A stretch of 34,936 nucleotides of DNA from Coriobacteriaceae bacterium. GTDB taxonomy: Bacteria > Actinomycetota > Coriobacteriia > Coriobacteriales > Eggerthellaceae. The notes under the pieces were generated by a model. The model did no database searches. It was given only the letters and a program-made list of their open reading frames with translations, and was not told where the DNA came from. The stretch covers positions 1-34,936 of the forward strand of contig JAIRPR010000197.1 in the NCBI GenBank assembly GCA_031256895.1. The letters are read 5' to 3'. Position 1 is the first letter of the stretch. Each line of letters opens with the position of its first letter. The position numbers and the translations under genes were made by a program. Below are positions 17,423 to 27,377 of this stretch, piece after piece.

Positions 17423-18796
17423 ATGGCAGCACCTATCGTCGTTCTTGGGCATAAGAACCCCGACAACGATTCCATCTGTTCGGCAGTGGCCTATGCCAGC
17501 CTGAAGAACCAGCTTGAAAGGCGTGCAGCAGAAAACGACCCTGCCCATGAGGCAGTCGTCTACGTGCCGGTCCGCCTGGGCCCCCTTCCGCCCGAGAGCG
17601 CATGGGTCCTTGAGGCCAACGGCATACCCGCCCCCAGGATGCTGAGCCACCTGCACGCACGGGTGGCCGATGTGATGACGCCTGACCCCATCACCATCTC
17701 CCAGGATGCCACCCTGCTTGAGGCAGGGCGCCTCTTGCGCAAGCACAACATACGTGCCCTGGTGGTCACCGATGCGAAGGGGGCATATTGCGGCCTCATC
17801 ACCACGCGTATGCTGGCAGAGCGTTATATCGCCTCCACCGATGCCCTTGCCGATGACAATTCGAACGAAAAGGCGGTCGCTTTAGATCTGATAGCCTCGC
17901 TCAACCAGAAGGTGAGGGACACCCTGGAGAAAGGGGTCTTGGTCCTAGACAAGGAAGGCCTGCTCAAAGAAGCTGTCGAGGACCTGATGTCCCATCCGTT
18001 GCGGGAAGCCGTGGTGCTTGACGACAACGAGCGCTGCATCGGCATAGTGACACGTTCGGATGTGGCCACGCGACCTGCCCGCAAGGCTGTCCTGGTCGAT
18101 CACAATGAGACGCGCCAGAGCGCCCCCGGCATCGAAGAGGCCGATGTGATAGAAGTGATCGACCACCACCGCATCGGCGATGTGGCCACTTCGCACCCCA
18201 TCCCTTTCATAAACCTGCCGGTCGGTTCGACAGCCACCATTGTGGCCAGGGAGTTCCAGCGTCAGGGGATCGCTTTGCAGCCGTCTCTGGCGGCGGTGCT
18301 GCTCTCAGCCATCCTGACCGACACGGTGATCCTCAAATCGCCCACGACCACTCCGGCCGATGAGGAACAGGTCGCCTATCTGGCAGGAACAGCCGGCCTG
18401 GACCCAGTGCAGTTCGGCCTGGAGCTGTTCAGGCAGCGTACGGGATCGGGCGAGGTATCGATAGAGCGGCTGGTGGGAGCCGATGCCAAGGAGTTCCAGC
18501 TGGGGGATGCCGTTGCCCTGATTGCGCAGCACGAGACGGTGGACCTGCCCTCCATCCTTGAGCGGGAAGACGAGATACGCGCATGCCTGCGCGCCCTCAA
18601 GGAAGAGAAGGGCTATGAGTTCGTCCTGCTCATGGTGACCGACATCATGGCGGAAGGGAGCCAGTTCTTCTGCGAAGGCAACCGCCGCATCGTGAACCGG
18701 GTGTTCAACATCGAATGCACCGGTGCCGGCGGGACCTGGATGCCGGGCATCTTGAGCCGCAAGAAACAGGTCGCATCACGGATCTTGGGCGCTTAG
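17423..18796 (+). CDS. Manganese-dependent (family II, DHH) inorganic pyrophosphatase with CBS domains
   Basis: VVLGHKNPDNDSICSAVAYA, paired CBS segments (VMTPDPITIS..., DLMSHPLREAVVLDDNERCIGIVTRSDVA), EVIDHHRIGDV, PVGSTATIV. Confidence 0.93.
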   Translation: MAAPIVVLGHKNPDNDSICSAVAYASLKNQLERRAAENDPAHEAVVYVPVRLGPLPPESAWVLEANGIPAPRMLSHLHARVADVMTPDPITISQDATLLEAGRLLRKHNIRALVVTDAKGAYCGLITTRMLAERYIASTDALADDNSNEKAVALDLIASLNQKVRDTLEKGVLVLDKEGLLKEAVEDLMSHPLREAVVLDDNERCIGIVTRSDVATRPARKAVLVDHNETRQSAPGIEEADVIEVIDHHRIGDVATSHPIPFINLPVGSTATIVAREFQRQGIALQPSLAAVLLSAILTDTVILKSPTTTPADEEQVAYLAGTAGLDPVQFGLELFRQRTGSGEVSIERLVGADAKEFQLGDAVALIAQHETVDLPSILEREDEIRACLRALKEEKGYEFVLLMVTDIMAEGSQFFCEGNRRIVNRVFNIECTGAGGTWMPGILSRKKQVASRILGA

Positions 18797-18807
18797 GAGG
18801 AAAGCAC

Positions 18808-20061
18808 ATGGATGCACAGCGTTTGTTGGACACCTTCATCACCTTGGTAGGGATAGACAGCCCTTCGCGCAGTGAAGCCCGGGTAGCGGCCTTTTGCGCA
18901 CAGCAGCTCGAAGGGCTCGGCTTTGTCGTGCGCTTCGACGGCGCCCAGGAGACGACCGGTTCCGACACGGGGAACCTCATAGCATTCTTGCCCGGGAAGC
19001 CCGAGGCCAACCCCTCAGTGACTTCCGAGGCCAGTTCGCAGGTGAAGCCCGGGGACAACCCCCCGGTATCGTCCGAAGACAACCCCTCGGCACTGCCTGC
19101 AGCCGGCCTTCCTGCCCCTTATCCGACAGATGCATCAGGATTGCCGCACATCGCCCTTTCTGCCCACATGGATTGCGTCGACCCTTGCAAAGGCGTCATA
19201 CCCCTTGTCCAGGATGGCGTCATACGCTCTTCGGGTGAAACCGTGCTCGGCGCTGACGACAAGGCGGGCATAGCCGCCATCCTTGAGGCCTTGCGCACGG
19301 TCATCGAGGAAGGGCTTGCACGACCTTCCATCACGGTGCTCCTTACCACGTGCGAAGAGCTCAGCCTGCTGGGGGCTTCTGCCTTGGCTGACGATGTCTT
19401 CCCCGCCCAGACCCCTTGCTTCGTGCTCGATGCCGACGGCAGCCCGGGCACCATCATCAAGGGCGCCCCTTACCATTACAGCCTGACGGCGCATTTCTTC
19501 GGCAAGGCTGCCCATGCCGGGGTCGCACCTGAAGAGGGCGCCTCCGCCGTACAGATGGCCGCTTGCGCCATTTCCTCCATGCGCCTCGGCCGTCTCGGTG
19601 AACACGCGACGGCGAACATCGGCATCATCGAAGGGGGGCGCGAGATAAACATCATCCCGGATTCCTGCACCCTGAAAGGCGAGTGCCGCTCATTGCATCA
19701 GGAAGAGGCTAAGGCCATACGCGATGACATGACACAGGCCTGCAAGGACGCCGCCCAAGGTTTCGGCGGCAGGGTAGAGGTGCTTTGGCGCCTTGACTAC
19801 CCGGGGATCCTCTATGACGAGTGCGACCCCCTGATAGCCAAGCTTTCTGCCGCAGCCAGGGCGGCAGGCGTCGAACCCGTCCTAGCGGTCTCGGGCGGCG
19901 GGGCGGACACGAACCTCATAGCGGCAAAAGGGGCCCGTGCCATCACCTTGGGCATAGGCATGACGGCATTCCATTCCCTCGAAGAGCACATCACCGTCAA
20001 AGACCTCGAAGACACCGCCCGCTTCGTCGAGGAGATCGTCAGGGGCTTTACGGGGCAATAA
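18808..20061 (+). CDS. M20 family metallopeptidase (peptidase T-like)
   Basis: SAHMDCVDP, LGADDKAGIAAILEAL, CEELSLLGA, AHAGVAPEEGASA, GGGADTNLI; AGGAGG immediately upstream of ATG 18808. Confidence 0.9.
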   Translation: MDAQRLLDTFITLVGIDSPSRSEARVAAFCAQQLEGLGFVVRFDGAQETTGSDTGNLIAFLPGKPEANPSVTSEASSQVKPGDNPPVSSEDNPSALPAAGLPAPYPTDASGLPHIALSAHMDCVDPCKGVIPLVQDGVIRSSGETVLGADDKAGIAAILEALRTVIEEGLARPSITVLLTTCEELSLLGASALADDVFPAQTPCFVLDADGSPGTIIKGAPYHYSLTAHFFGKAAHAGVAPEEGASAVQMAACAISSMRLGRLGEHATANIGIIEGGREINIIPDSCTLKGECRSLHQEEAKAIRDDMTQACKDAAQGFGGRVEVLWRLDYPGILYDECDPLIAKLSAAARAAGVEPVLAVSGGGADTNLIAAKGARAITLGIGMTAFHSLEEHITVKDLEDTARFVEEIVRGFTGQ

Positions 20062-20141
20062 GGGGCAGCAGCCGCCACAGACGGCTGCGACCAGCATATG
20101 TGGTGAATTCCTGGTGATAGATACGCCCGGGTGCGTGGCGT

Positions 20142-20170
20142 TTGACAAGCCTGTTCGCTGGTGGTACAGT
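20142..20170 (+). promoter_or_regulatory. Sigma-70 type promoter of the str operon
   Basis: TTGACA (20142-20147), 17-bp spacer, TACAGT (20165-20170), upstream of rpsL. Confidence 0.85.
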
Positions 20171-20256
20171 TCTCCTTCGCGCCTTGAGGGGCGTCGGTTT
20201 TCGCGTGCGTCGCAGCAGGGCGCATTCGCAACGAACAAGGTAGAAGGAGTACAGCT

Positions 20257-20631
20257 TTGCCAACCATCAACCAATTGGTCCGCAAGGGCCGTCAGCAGTC
20301 GGTCGATAAGAAGAAGACGCCTGCCCTGAAGGGGAACCCGCAAAAGCGCGGCGTATGCACCCGCGTGTATACCACCACCCCGAAGAAGCCGAACTCGGCA
20401 TTGCGCAAAGTATGCCGTGTGCGCCTGGTCAACGGCATGGAAGTGACTGCTTACATCCCCGGTATCGGCCACAACCTCCAAGAGCACTCCATGGTGCTCA
20501 TCCGCGGAGGCCGTGTGAAGGACCTTCCGGGCGTGCGCTACAAGGTCATCCGTGCCACCCTCGACTGCTCCGCAGTCGATAAGCGTATGCAGGCCCGCAG
20601 CCGCTATGGGGCGAAAAGGCCCAAGAAATAA
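20257..20631 (+). CDS. rpsL: 30S ribosomal protein S12 (TTG start)
   Basis: [11 protein letters not shown]...[45 protein letters not shown] upstream of TTG at 20257. Confidence 0.98.
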   Translation: MPTINQLVRKGRQQSVDKKKTPALKGNPQKRGVCTRVYTTTPKKPNSALRKVCRVRLVNGMEVTAYIPGIGHNLQEHSMVLIRGGRVKDLPGVRYKVIRATLDCSAVDKRMQARSRYGAKRPKK

Positions 20632-20786
20632 CCGTTAAGCCGCGCGGGCCGTTCCCTGATGCCGATTGGGTGAGGACCCAGGGCAGGAAGCGGCCTAATG
20701 GGGCGTGGCACGTGTGGGAAGCCGGAGGGCAGCCCCTCCCGCAGCCCCCCAGCCCCCGAAGCGCGCCGTCACAGTAAGGAGTTTTT

Positions 20787-21257
20787 ATGCCGCGTCGAGC
20801 AGCAGCCATCCGCCGCGAAGTACAGCCGGATGCAATCTACAACAACCGCCTGGTCACTCAGCTGACCAACAAGATACTTCTCAAAGGCAAGAAGTCAGTT
20901 GCCGAAGGCATCGTCTATGGCGCCTTCGACATCGTCGCAGAGAAGACCGGGAAGGACGCCTTGCAGGTCTTCAAGAGCGCCATGGACAACGTGCGGCCTA
21001 CCCTTGAGGTCAAGCCCAAGCGCGTCGGCGGCGCCACCTACCAGGTGCCCATGGAGGTCAACTCCCGTCGCGCCACCACGCTGGCCATACGCTGGCTGGT
21101 CGATTATTCCCGCAAGCGCAAGGAAAAGACCATGCGCGAGCGCCTGGCCGCCGAGATAATGGATGCCGCCGAGAACACCGGCGCTTCGGTCAAGAGGCGC
21201 GAAGACCTGTACAAGATGGCCGAATCAAACCGGGCATTTTCGCATTATCGCTGGTAA
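20787..21257 (+). CDS. rpsG: 30S ribosomal protein S7
   Basis: [46 protein letters not shown]; ends FSHYRW. Confidence 0.98.
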   Translation: MPRRAAAIRREVQPDAIYNNRLVTQLTNKILLKGKKSVAEGIVYGAFDIVAEKTGKDALQVFKSAMDNVRPTLEVKPKRVGGATYQVPMEVNSRRATTLAIRWLVDYSRKRKEKTMRERLAAEIMDAAENTGASVKRREDLYKMAESNRAFSHYRW

Positions 21258-21271
21258 GGAGTGTTCTTCGT

Positions 21272-23359
21272 ATGTCTAAGACACCTTTACAGGATACGCG
21301 CAACATCGGCATCATGGCCCACATCGATGCGGGCAAGACCACGACGACCGAACGTATCCTCTATTACACGGGCAAGACCCACAAGATAGGCGAGGTCCAT
21401 GACGGCGCCGCCACCATGGACTGGATGATCCAGGAACAGGAGCGCGGCGTCACCATCACCTCTGCCGCCACCACCTGCTTCTGGAACAACTACCGCATCC
21501 AGATAATCGACACTCCCGGGCATGTCGACTTCACCGCCGAGGTCGAACGTTCCCTGCGCGTGCTCGATGGCGCGGTCGCGGTCTTCGATGCGGTCTCGGG
21601 CGTGCAGCCCCAGTCCGAGACGGTATGGCGCCAAGCCCACCGCTATCATGTGCCGCGCATCGCCTACATCAACAAGATGGACCGCATCGGGTCGGACTTC
21701 TTCCACGCGATAGACACCATGAGGGACCGCCTGGACGCACCGGCCATCGCCGCCCAGATACCCATCGGTGCGGAAGACCGCTTCGAGGGCATCATCGACC
21801 TGGTGAGCAACACCGCCTGGAAGTTCAACGAGGACGAGAAGGGCATGATCTACCCGGCCGAGGAACCCATCCCCGACGAGTACCGCGAAGAGGCCGAGGT
21901 ACGCCGCCAGGAACTCATAGAGGCTGCCGCAGACTTCGATGACGACCTCATGGAAAAGGTCCTCATGGAAGAAGAGATAAGCGTGGCCGAGCTCAAGGCA
22001 GCCATTCGCAAAGGCACCATCGCCTGCAAGCTGAACCCGGTGTTCTGCGGTTCTTCCTACAAGAACAAGGGGATCCAGGAGCTGCTCGATGCTGTGGTCG
22101 ACTTCCTGCCCAGCCCGGTGGACATCCCGGCCATCAAGGGAATCAACCCCAAGACCGAAGCCGAGGACGAACGCCCCGCTGACGTGAAGGCCCCCTTTGC
22201 AGCCTTGGCCTTCAAGATAATGACCGACCCCTTTGTCGGCAAGCTCACCTATTTCCGCGTGTATTCCGGAAAGCTCGACGCAGGCTCTTACGTCATCAAC
22301 GCCACCAAGGGCAAGAAGGAGCGCATCGGGCGCCTGCTTGAGATGCATTCGAACAACCGGGTGGACATAGAGAACTGCTCGGCGGGCGACATCTGTGCCG
22401 CTGTCGGCCTGAAGGACACCACGACAGGCGACACGCTCTGCGATGAGAACCATCCCATCATCCTTGAGTCCATGGAGTTCCCTGACCCGGTCATCGATAT
22501 CGCCATCGAGCCGAAGACCAAGGCGGAACAGGACAAGCTGGGCGTGGCCCTGCAGAAGCTTGCGGAAGAGGACCCCACTTTCAAGGTGTCCACCAACCAG
22601 GAGACCGGGCAGACCATCATCGCCGGCATGGGCGAGCTTCATCTGGAGATAATCGTCGACCGGCTCTTGCGCGAGTTCAAGGTCGAGGCGAACGTGGGCA
22701 AGCCGCAGGTCGCCTATCGCGAGACGGCCACCAAGCCGGTGCCGGGCGCGGAAGGCAAGTTCGTGCGCCAGTCAGGCGGACGCGGCCAGTACGGCCATGC
22801 GGTCATCAACCTGGAGCCTCAGCCTGCGGGCGGCGGCTACGAGTTCGTCAACAGCATCGTGGGCGGCGTCATCCCGAAGGAATACATCACCCCCATCGAC
22901 CGCGGCATCCAGGAAGCGCTCAATTCCGGCGTGCTTGCGGGCTACCCCGTCGTGGACATCAAGGTCACCTTGGTGGACGGGTCCTACCACGAGGTGGACT
23001 CCTCCGAGGCGGCATTCAAAGTGGCCGGTTCCATGGCCATCAAAGACGCTCTGAGGAAGTCGAGCCCGGTTCTCCTTGAGCCGATGATGTCGGTCGAGGT
23101 CGAGACGCCCGAGAACTACATGGGCGATGTCATGGGCAACCTGAGCAGCCGCCGCGGGCAGATCCAGGGCATGGGCGACCGAGGCAATGCCAAGATCATC
23201 AACGCGAAGGTCCCCTTGAGCGAAATGTTTGGATATGCAACCGATCTGCGCAGTGCTACGCAGGGTCGAGCCGTCTATACGATGCAGTTCGATTCCTACG
23301 AGCCGGTTCCGAAGAGTGTTGCAGACGAGATTATCAGCAAGGCTGGCGGGAACGCGTGA
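21272..23359 (+). CDS. fusA: Elongation factor G
   Basis: [53 protein letters not shown] and full-length EF-G domain order. Confidence 0.99.
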   Translation: MSKTPLQDTRNIGIMAHIDAGKTTTTERILYYTGKTHKIGEVHDGAATMDWMIQEQERGVTITSAATTCFWNNYRIQIIDTPGHVDFTAEVERSLRVLDGAVAVFDAVSGVQPQSETVWRQAHRYHVPRIAYINKMDRIGSDFFHAIDTMRDRLDAPAIAAQIPIGAEDRFEGIIDLVSNTAWKFNEDEKGMIYPAEEPIPDEYREEAEVRRQELIEAAADFDDDLMEKVLMEEEISVAELKAAIRKGTIACKLNPVFCGSSYKNKGIQELLDAVVDFLPSPVDIPAIKGINPKTEAEDERPADVKAPFAALAFKIMTDPFVGKLTYFRVYSGKLDAGSYVINATKGKKERIGRLLEMHSNNRVDIENCSAGDICAAVGLKDTTTGDTLCDENHPIILESMEFPDPVIDIAIEPKTKAEQDKLGVALQKLAEEDPTFKVSTNQETGQTIIAGMGELHLEIIVDRLLREFKVEANVGKPQVAYRETATKPVPGAEGKFVRQSGGRGQYGHAVINLEPQPAGGGYEFVNSIVGGVIPKEYITPIDRGIQEALNSGVLAGYPVVDIKVTLVDGSYHEVDSSEAAFKVAGSMAIKDALRKSSPVLLEPMMSVEVETPENYMGDVMGNLSSRRGQIQGMGDRGNAKIINAKVPLSEMFGYATDLRSATQGRAVYTMQFDSYEPVPKSVADEIISKAGGNA

Positions 23360-23405
23360 GCCGCAGGCCCACGTGGAACGCTTAAGGCTAATGGAGGTAT
23401 GACAA

Positions 23406-23714
23406 GTGGCTAACCAAAAGATACGCATCCGGCTCAAAGGGTACGACCATGAGATAGTGGACCAATCCACCAAGCTCATCGTCGATACCGCACAGAAGAC
23501 GGGTGCAAGAGTTTCCGGACCGATCCCGCTGCCGACAGAGCGCAACCTGTACTGCGTCGTGCGTTCGCCCCACGTGAACAAGGATTCGCGTGAGCAGTTC
23601 GAGATGCGCACCCACAAGCGCCTGATCGACATCCTGGAGCCGACCCCCAACACGGTCGATTCCCTGATGCGCTTGGACCTTCCGGCAGGCGTCGACATCG
23701 AAATCAAGCTCTAA
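23406..23714 (+). CDS. rpsJ: 30S ribosomal protein S10
   Basis: [31 protein letters not shown]...[21 protein letters not shown]. Confidence 0.98.
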   Translation: MANQKIRIRLKGYDHEIVDQSTKLIVDTAQKTGARVSGPIPLPTERNLYCVVRSPHVNKDSREQFEMRTHKRLIDILEPTPNTVDSLMRLDLPAGVDIEIKL

Positions 23715-23729
23715 GGGATGTGATTGCAT

Positions 23730-24353
23730 ATGATTACGACGATTTATGGCAAGAAGCTGGGCATGACCCAGATCTTCAATGAGGACGACCGCGTTTTGCC
23801 CGTGACGGTCATCCAGGCTGAGCCTAACAAGGTGTGCCAAGTCAAGACCATTGAGAAGGACGGCTATGAGGCAGTCCAGCTGGGCTTTGGCACCATCAAG
23901 GAAAACAAGGTGAACAAGCCGATGGCAGGGCACTTCAAGAAGCAGGGCGTAGCCCCTGCCCGCTATCTGCGTGAGGTCCGCGTCGAAGCGGCCAGTGAAT
24001 ACCAGGTAGGCGACAGCGTCAGCGTTGCTGCCTTTGCCGAGGCGAAGAAGGTCGATGCGACCGCCACTTCCAAGGGCAAGGGCTTTGCCGGCGTTATCAA
24101 GCGCCACAACTTCGGCGGCGGCCCCGGCGGCCACGGCTCGCACTTCCATCGCGCCCCCGGCTCGGTCGGCCAGTGCGCCACGCCTTCCCGCGTGTTCAAA
24201 GGCTTGAAGCTCCCCGGGCACATGGGCTGCAAGACCGTCACCACCAAGAACCTCGACGTGGTGCGCATCGACGAGGAGCAGAACCTCATCCTGGTAAAAG
24301 GGGCGGTGCCCGGCGGCAAGAACGCCGTGGTCCGTATCCGATTGGCACAATAA
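23730..24353 (+). CDS. rplC: 50S ribosomal protein L3
   Basis: TTIYGKKLGMTQIFNEDDRVLPVTVIQ, FAGVIKRHNFGGGPGGHGSHFHRAPGS, MGCKTVTTKNLDVV. Confidence 0.98.
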   Translation: MITTIYGKKLGMTQIFNEDDRVLPVTVIQAEPNKVCQVKTIEKDGYEAVQLGFGTIKENKVNKPMAGHFKKQGVAPARYLREVRVEAASEYQVGDSVSVAAFAEAKKVDATATSKGKGFAGVIKRHNFGGGPGGHGSHFHRAPGSVGQCATPSRVFKGLKLPGHMGCKTVTTKNLDVVRIDEEQNLILVKGAVPGGKNAVVRIRLAQ

Positions 24354-24396
24354 CCCGGGCAGACCCTGTCTGCATCCATAAAGGAGTTCAGTCATT

Positions 24397-25020
24397 ATGG
24401 CAAGTATCGAAATAAAGGACACCAGCGGGAAGAAGGTCAAAAGCACCGAGCTTTCCGCTGCCGTGTTCGGCATAACACCCAATGTCCATGCCATGCATGA
24501 AGTGGTTCGAGCACAGCGTGCCGCATGGCGCAGCGGCAACCACAACACCCTGACCCGTGGCCAAGTGCGCGGCGGCGGCAAGAAGCCCTGGCGCCAGAAG
24601 GGCACCGGACGTGCACGGCAAGGCACCATCCGTGCGCCCCATTGGACCGGCGGTGGCGTGGTCTTCGGCCCGCATCCGCGTTCCTACGCCATCAAGGTAC
24701 CCAACAAGGTGGTCAAACTGGCCATGCGGTCAGCCCTTTCCGCGAAATTGGCCGACAAGGAGCTTATCGTGGTCGAGGCCTTTTCCTTCGAGAAGCCTTC
24801 CACCAAGGCTGCGGCGGCTGCCTTGAAGGCACTCGGCTGCGACCGTCGCACCACCGTGGTCGTCGCAGACGACGATGTGAATACCTACCTTTCCTTAAGG
24901 AACATCGAACAGGTCAATGTCATCCCGGTCACCGAGGCGAACACCTATGAGCTGATCGACAACAAAGCCCTCGTGTTCACCGCGGCGGCACTGAAGCGCA
25001 TCGAGGAGGTGCTTGCATGA
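24397..25020 (+). CDS. rplD: 50S ribosomal protein L4
   Basis: AAWRSGNHNTLTRGQVRGGGKKPWRQKGTGRARQGTIRAPHWTGGGVVFGP. Confidence 0.98.
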   Translation: MASIEIKDTSGKKVKSTELSAAVFGITPNVHAMHEVVRAQRAAWRSGNHNTLTRGQVRGGGKKPWRQKGTGRARQGTIRAPHWTGGGVVFGPHPRSYAIKVPNKVVKLAMRSALSAKLADKELIVVEAFSFEKPSTKAAAAALKALGCDRRTTVVVADDDVNTYLSLRNIEQVNVIPVTEANTYELIDNKALVFTAAALKRIEEVLA

Positions 25021-25307
25021 TGAAGGATCCCCGCGAAGTGATCATCCGTCCGGTCATATCGGAGCATAGCTACGATATGATGGATCAAGGCTGCTACACC
25101 TTCGAAGTAGCGAAGCGGTCGAACAAGATCGAGATAGCCCAGGCTGTCGAAGCCATCTTCAATGTGAAGGTGACCAAGGTGAACACCCTGAACGTGAAAT
25201 CGAAGCCAAAACGCGTCCGCTATCAGTTGGGCAAGACCCGCACTTGGAAAAAGGCCATGGTGACCCTGAAGGAAGGCGACACCATCGAGCTGTTCGCGAA
25301 CAACTGA
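25017..25307 (+). CDS. rplW: 50S ribosomal protein L23
   Basis: IIRPVISEHSYDMMDQGCYTFEVAKRSNKIEIAQAVEAIFNVKVTKVNTLNVKSKPKR. Confidence 0.97.
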   Translation: MMKDPREVIIRPVISEHSYDMMDQGCYTFEVAKRSNKIEIAQAVEAIFNVKVTKVNTLNVKSKPKRVRYQLGKTRTWKKAMVTLKEGDTIELFANN

Positions 25308-25460
25308 GCAGGCCTCACACGTGCGCGAAGCCGGATGAGCGCTTGAGAGAAGCAGGCCTTGCGCTTATGTCAAAAAGGCAGCGCACGTTGGCCAAACAGG
25401 GAGCGCATCTGAACGAAGCTTGACCCCTGTTCGACAAACGGTCTCCGTATTATGTCCAAG

Positions 25461-25492
25461 CCCCTGGCTCCCTCGCGGGATCAGGGGTTTTT
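25461..25492 (+). terminator. Rho-independent terminator after rplW
   Basis: CCCCTG-gc-TCCC-tcgc-GGGA-t-CAGGGG followed by TTTTT. Confidence 0.85.
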
Positions 25493-25530
25493 CCTTTGCC
25501 CCGGCATCAAGCCGATCAGGGGGGGGCATC

Positions 25531-25627
25531 GGGCTGAAAGGCCTGCGGGGGCCCGGGGCACCAAGCAGGAAAGGACTGCGGGGCCTGGGGCTATCAAGCA
25601 GGAAAGGCTTGCGGGGCTAGGGGCACC
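25531..25627. repeat. About 33-bp tandem repeat (roughly 3 degenerate copies)
   Basis: caagcaggaaaggactgcggggcctggggctat / caagcaggaaaggcttgcggggctaggggcac, preceded by a diverged copy. Confidence 0.85.
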
Positions 25628-25685
25628 AGGTGAAGGCCGTCGAGGAACGTTCCTTGAAGCAGGCCGTCGGCCTGAACCAGAGGCT

Positions 25686-27377
25686 TCAGGGCGCCAGGCG
25701 AAGGGCACCTAAGAACGCCTCGGTGAAAAGGGGGTCGAAAGAAAGCTCAAGGTGCTCGCAGCGATGGGCGGTCTCAAGGACGAATGAGCGATGTGCTTGC
25801 GAGCAAAGCGCCCATACGGCCCCCTTACCTGCCGCATTGCCCAGCGCCATCGCCTTGTGGGCGAGTTGGGCTGGGAAAAGCCCTATGTCGGCAGCACTCT
25901 GGAGGTCAAGGTGGGCCCCGAAGCCTCCCGCAAGGTAGAATTCCCCTATATCGCCGAAATCGGCGCCATATCTTTCCAGCAACACCTCTATGCCTGCCCG
26001 GATGGCGCCTTTTGCCAACTGGAAGCCCCTCACATCTGCCTGGGTGACAAAGACTCCCCGCGCAGCGTCAAGGTAGCACAGCTCCTCGCCCTCTTGGCAG
26101 CTGCGAAGGGCGCGGTAAGCGGGCGCAAGTTTGCCCGCATCAAGCATCAGGCCGTCTTCGTCAAGCACGTCAGCACTGCGCAGGCAGGCCATCGCGTCGA
26201 GTATGCCAGAGCCACAAAGCCCCAGGGGCAGCCTGTTGTCCCCTTCTTTGACAAGCGTCAAGGCAAAGCCTGCTCCTTTCTTGGCCACCGCGCATATCGC
26301 ACCAGGAAGGGAGGGCATTCCGAAACGGATGCCTGCCCCCTCGAACGCAGGTCCAGCAGCGGCAGAGCAGCACAGGATGCGTTCCTTGTTGCCGATGGCC
26401 ATTTCCGCGTTGGTGCCGACATCCACGAAGAGGCAAGGACGGGTGGAGGTGGCTAGCTTTGTCGCGGCAAGGCCTGCTGTGGCGTCACCGCCGAAATAGG
26501 CCGATACGGCGGGTGCGAAGAAGGCGTTGCGGGGGGTTTGGGCACCGCCGCAGAAGAGGGGCGCTACCTTGCCGAAGAGGGATGCGGGGGCAAAGGGGAA
26601 GGCACCGAGGCCGGTGGGGTCGAGCCCCGCCGCAAAATGCTGCATGGCGGTGTTCCCTACCAGGCAGGCTTCGGTGAGAGCTTCGGGGGGGATGCCGGCC
26701 TCCTGGCAAAGCGCCGCGATATTGGCTTCTATGGCGTCACGCAGGAGGCTGCAGAGCAGCTTGAAATGCGCAGGGTCATGCGCCGCATCGATGCGGGCAA
26801 CCACATCGCTTCCAAAGGTTATCTGCGGATTCACGCAGCCTTTCGCAGCTTTGACCTTTCCCGTAGCAGTATTGACAAGATAGAAGGCCAGGCTTGTCGT
26901 ACCCACGTCGATGGCAACCCCCCATGACGGCTTGCCCTGGATCTGCGAAGAGGCAGGGTTACTCTCAAGGGCAGCCTTCGCCGCCAAGGGAGGCAGACTG
27001 TCGTTGAAGGGGGTCTCGGGTGCCTGGTGCAGGCCACTTTCAAGGGCGTCCTCAGCCCCCTGGTGCAGGCCGCTGTCGAAGGAGGCCTCGGCCGCCAGGG
27101 GGGGCAGGCCGCTGTCGAAGGCGGTCTCGGCCTCCAGGGGGAGCGAACGGTCGCAAGAGACCACCATGCCCTCCTCAGCCGGCGTCCTGCATGCCTGAAC
27201 CGAGCGCACCCCGCGGGAATCCCTGACAATCACGTTGCAGTTCCCACAGGTGCCCTTGCCTGAACAGGGTGCCAACACCGGCACGCCCGCCGCACGCAGG
27301 ACATCGAGCACGCTTTGCCCCGGGCAGCCCCAAGCTGCCTGGGTATCACCGGTGTTGTCGCGTATGATGATATGCAT
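25686..27377 (-). CDS. 2Fe-2S ferredoxin plus ASKHA-domain protein (RACo/DUF4445-like corrinoid activation protein)
   Basis: N-terminal CSGKGTCGNCNVIV ferredoxin Cys motif; GVAIDVGTTSLAFYLVN, VGNTAMQH, FVDVGTNAEMAIGN, GLCGSGILDAM, LAGGFGAHLDLQSA. MHIIIRDN start at 27377 supported by AAGGAG upstream. Confidence 0.88.
   Translation of the reverse strand: MHIIIRDNTGDTQAAWGCPGQSVLDVLRAAGVPVLAPCSGKGTCGNCNVIVRDSRGVRSVQACRTPAEEGMVVSCDRSLPLEAETAFDSGLPPLAAEASFDSGLHQGAEDALESGLHQAPETPFNDSLPPLAAKAALESNPASSQIQGKPSWGVAIDVGTTSLAFYLVNTATGKVKAAKGCVNPQITFGSDVVARIDAAHDPAHFKLLCSLLRDAIEANIAALCQEAGIPPEALTEACLVGNTAMQHFAAGLDPTGLGAFPFAPASLFGKVAPLFCGGAQTPRNAFFAPAVSAYFGGDATAGLAATKLATSTRPCLFVDVGTNAEMAIGNKERILCCSAAAGPAFEGAGIRFGMPSLPGAICAVAKKGAGFALTLVKEGDNRLPLGLCGSGILDAMACLRSADVLDEDGLMLDAGKLAPAYRALRSCQEGEELCYLDAARGVFVTQADVRGFQLAKGAIRAGIEVLLERYGADFGDIGEFYLAGGFGAHLDLQSAADIGLFPAQLAHKAMALGNAAGKGAVWALCSQAHRSFVLETAHRCEHLELSFDPLFTEAFLGALRLAP

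Noticed and set aside
21287-22642. 451-aa minus-strand ORF antisense to fusA
   Set aside because: Low-complexity GC-driven antisense frame opposite EF-G, no domain motifs.
23388-24629. 413-aa minus-strand ORF antisense to rpsJ-rplC-rplD
   Set aside because: Antisense to three clear ribosomal protein genes; no recognisable domain.
25448-25453. TATTAT promoter driving a transcript after rplW
   Set aside because: The best -35 match (TTGACC, 25420-25425) is 22 bp away and the predicted start would fall directly on the terminator hairpin.
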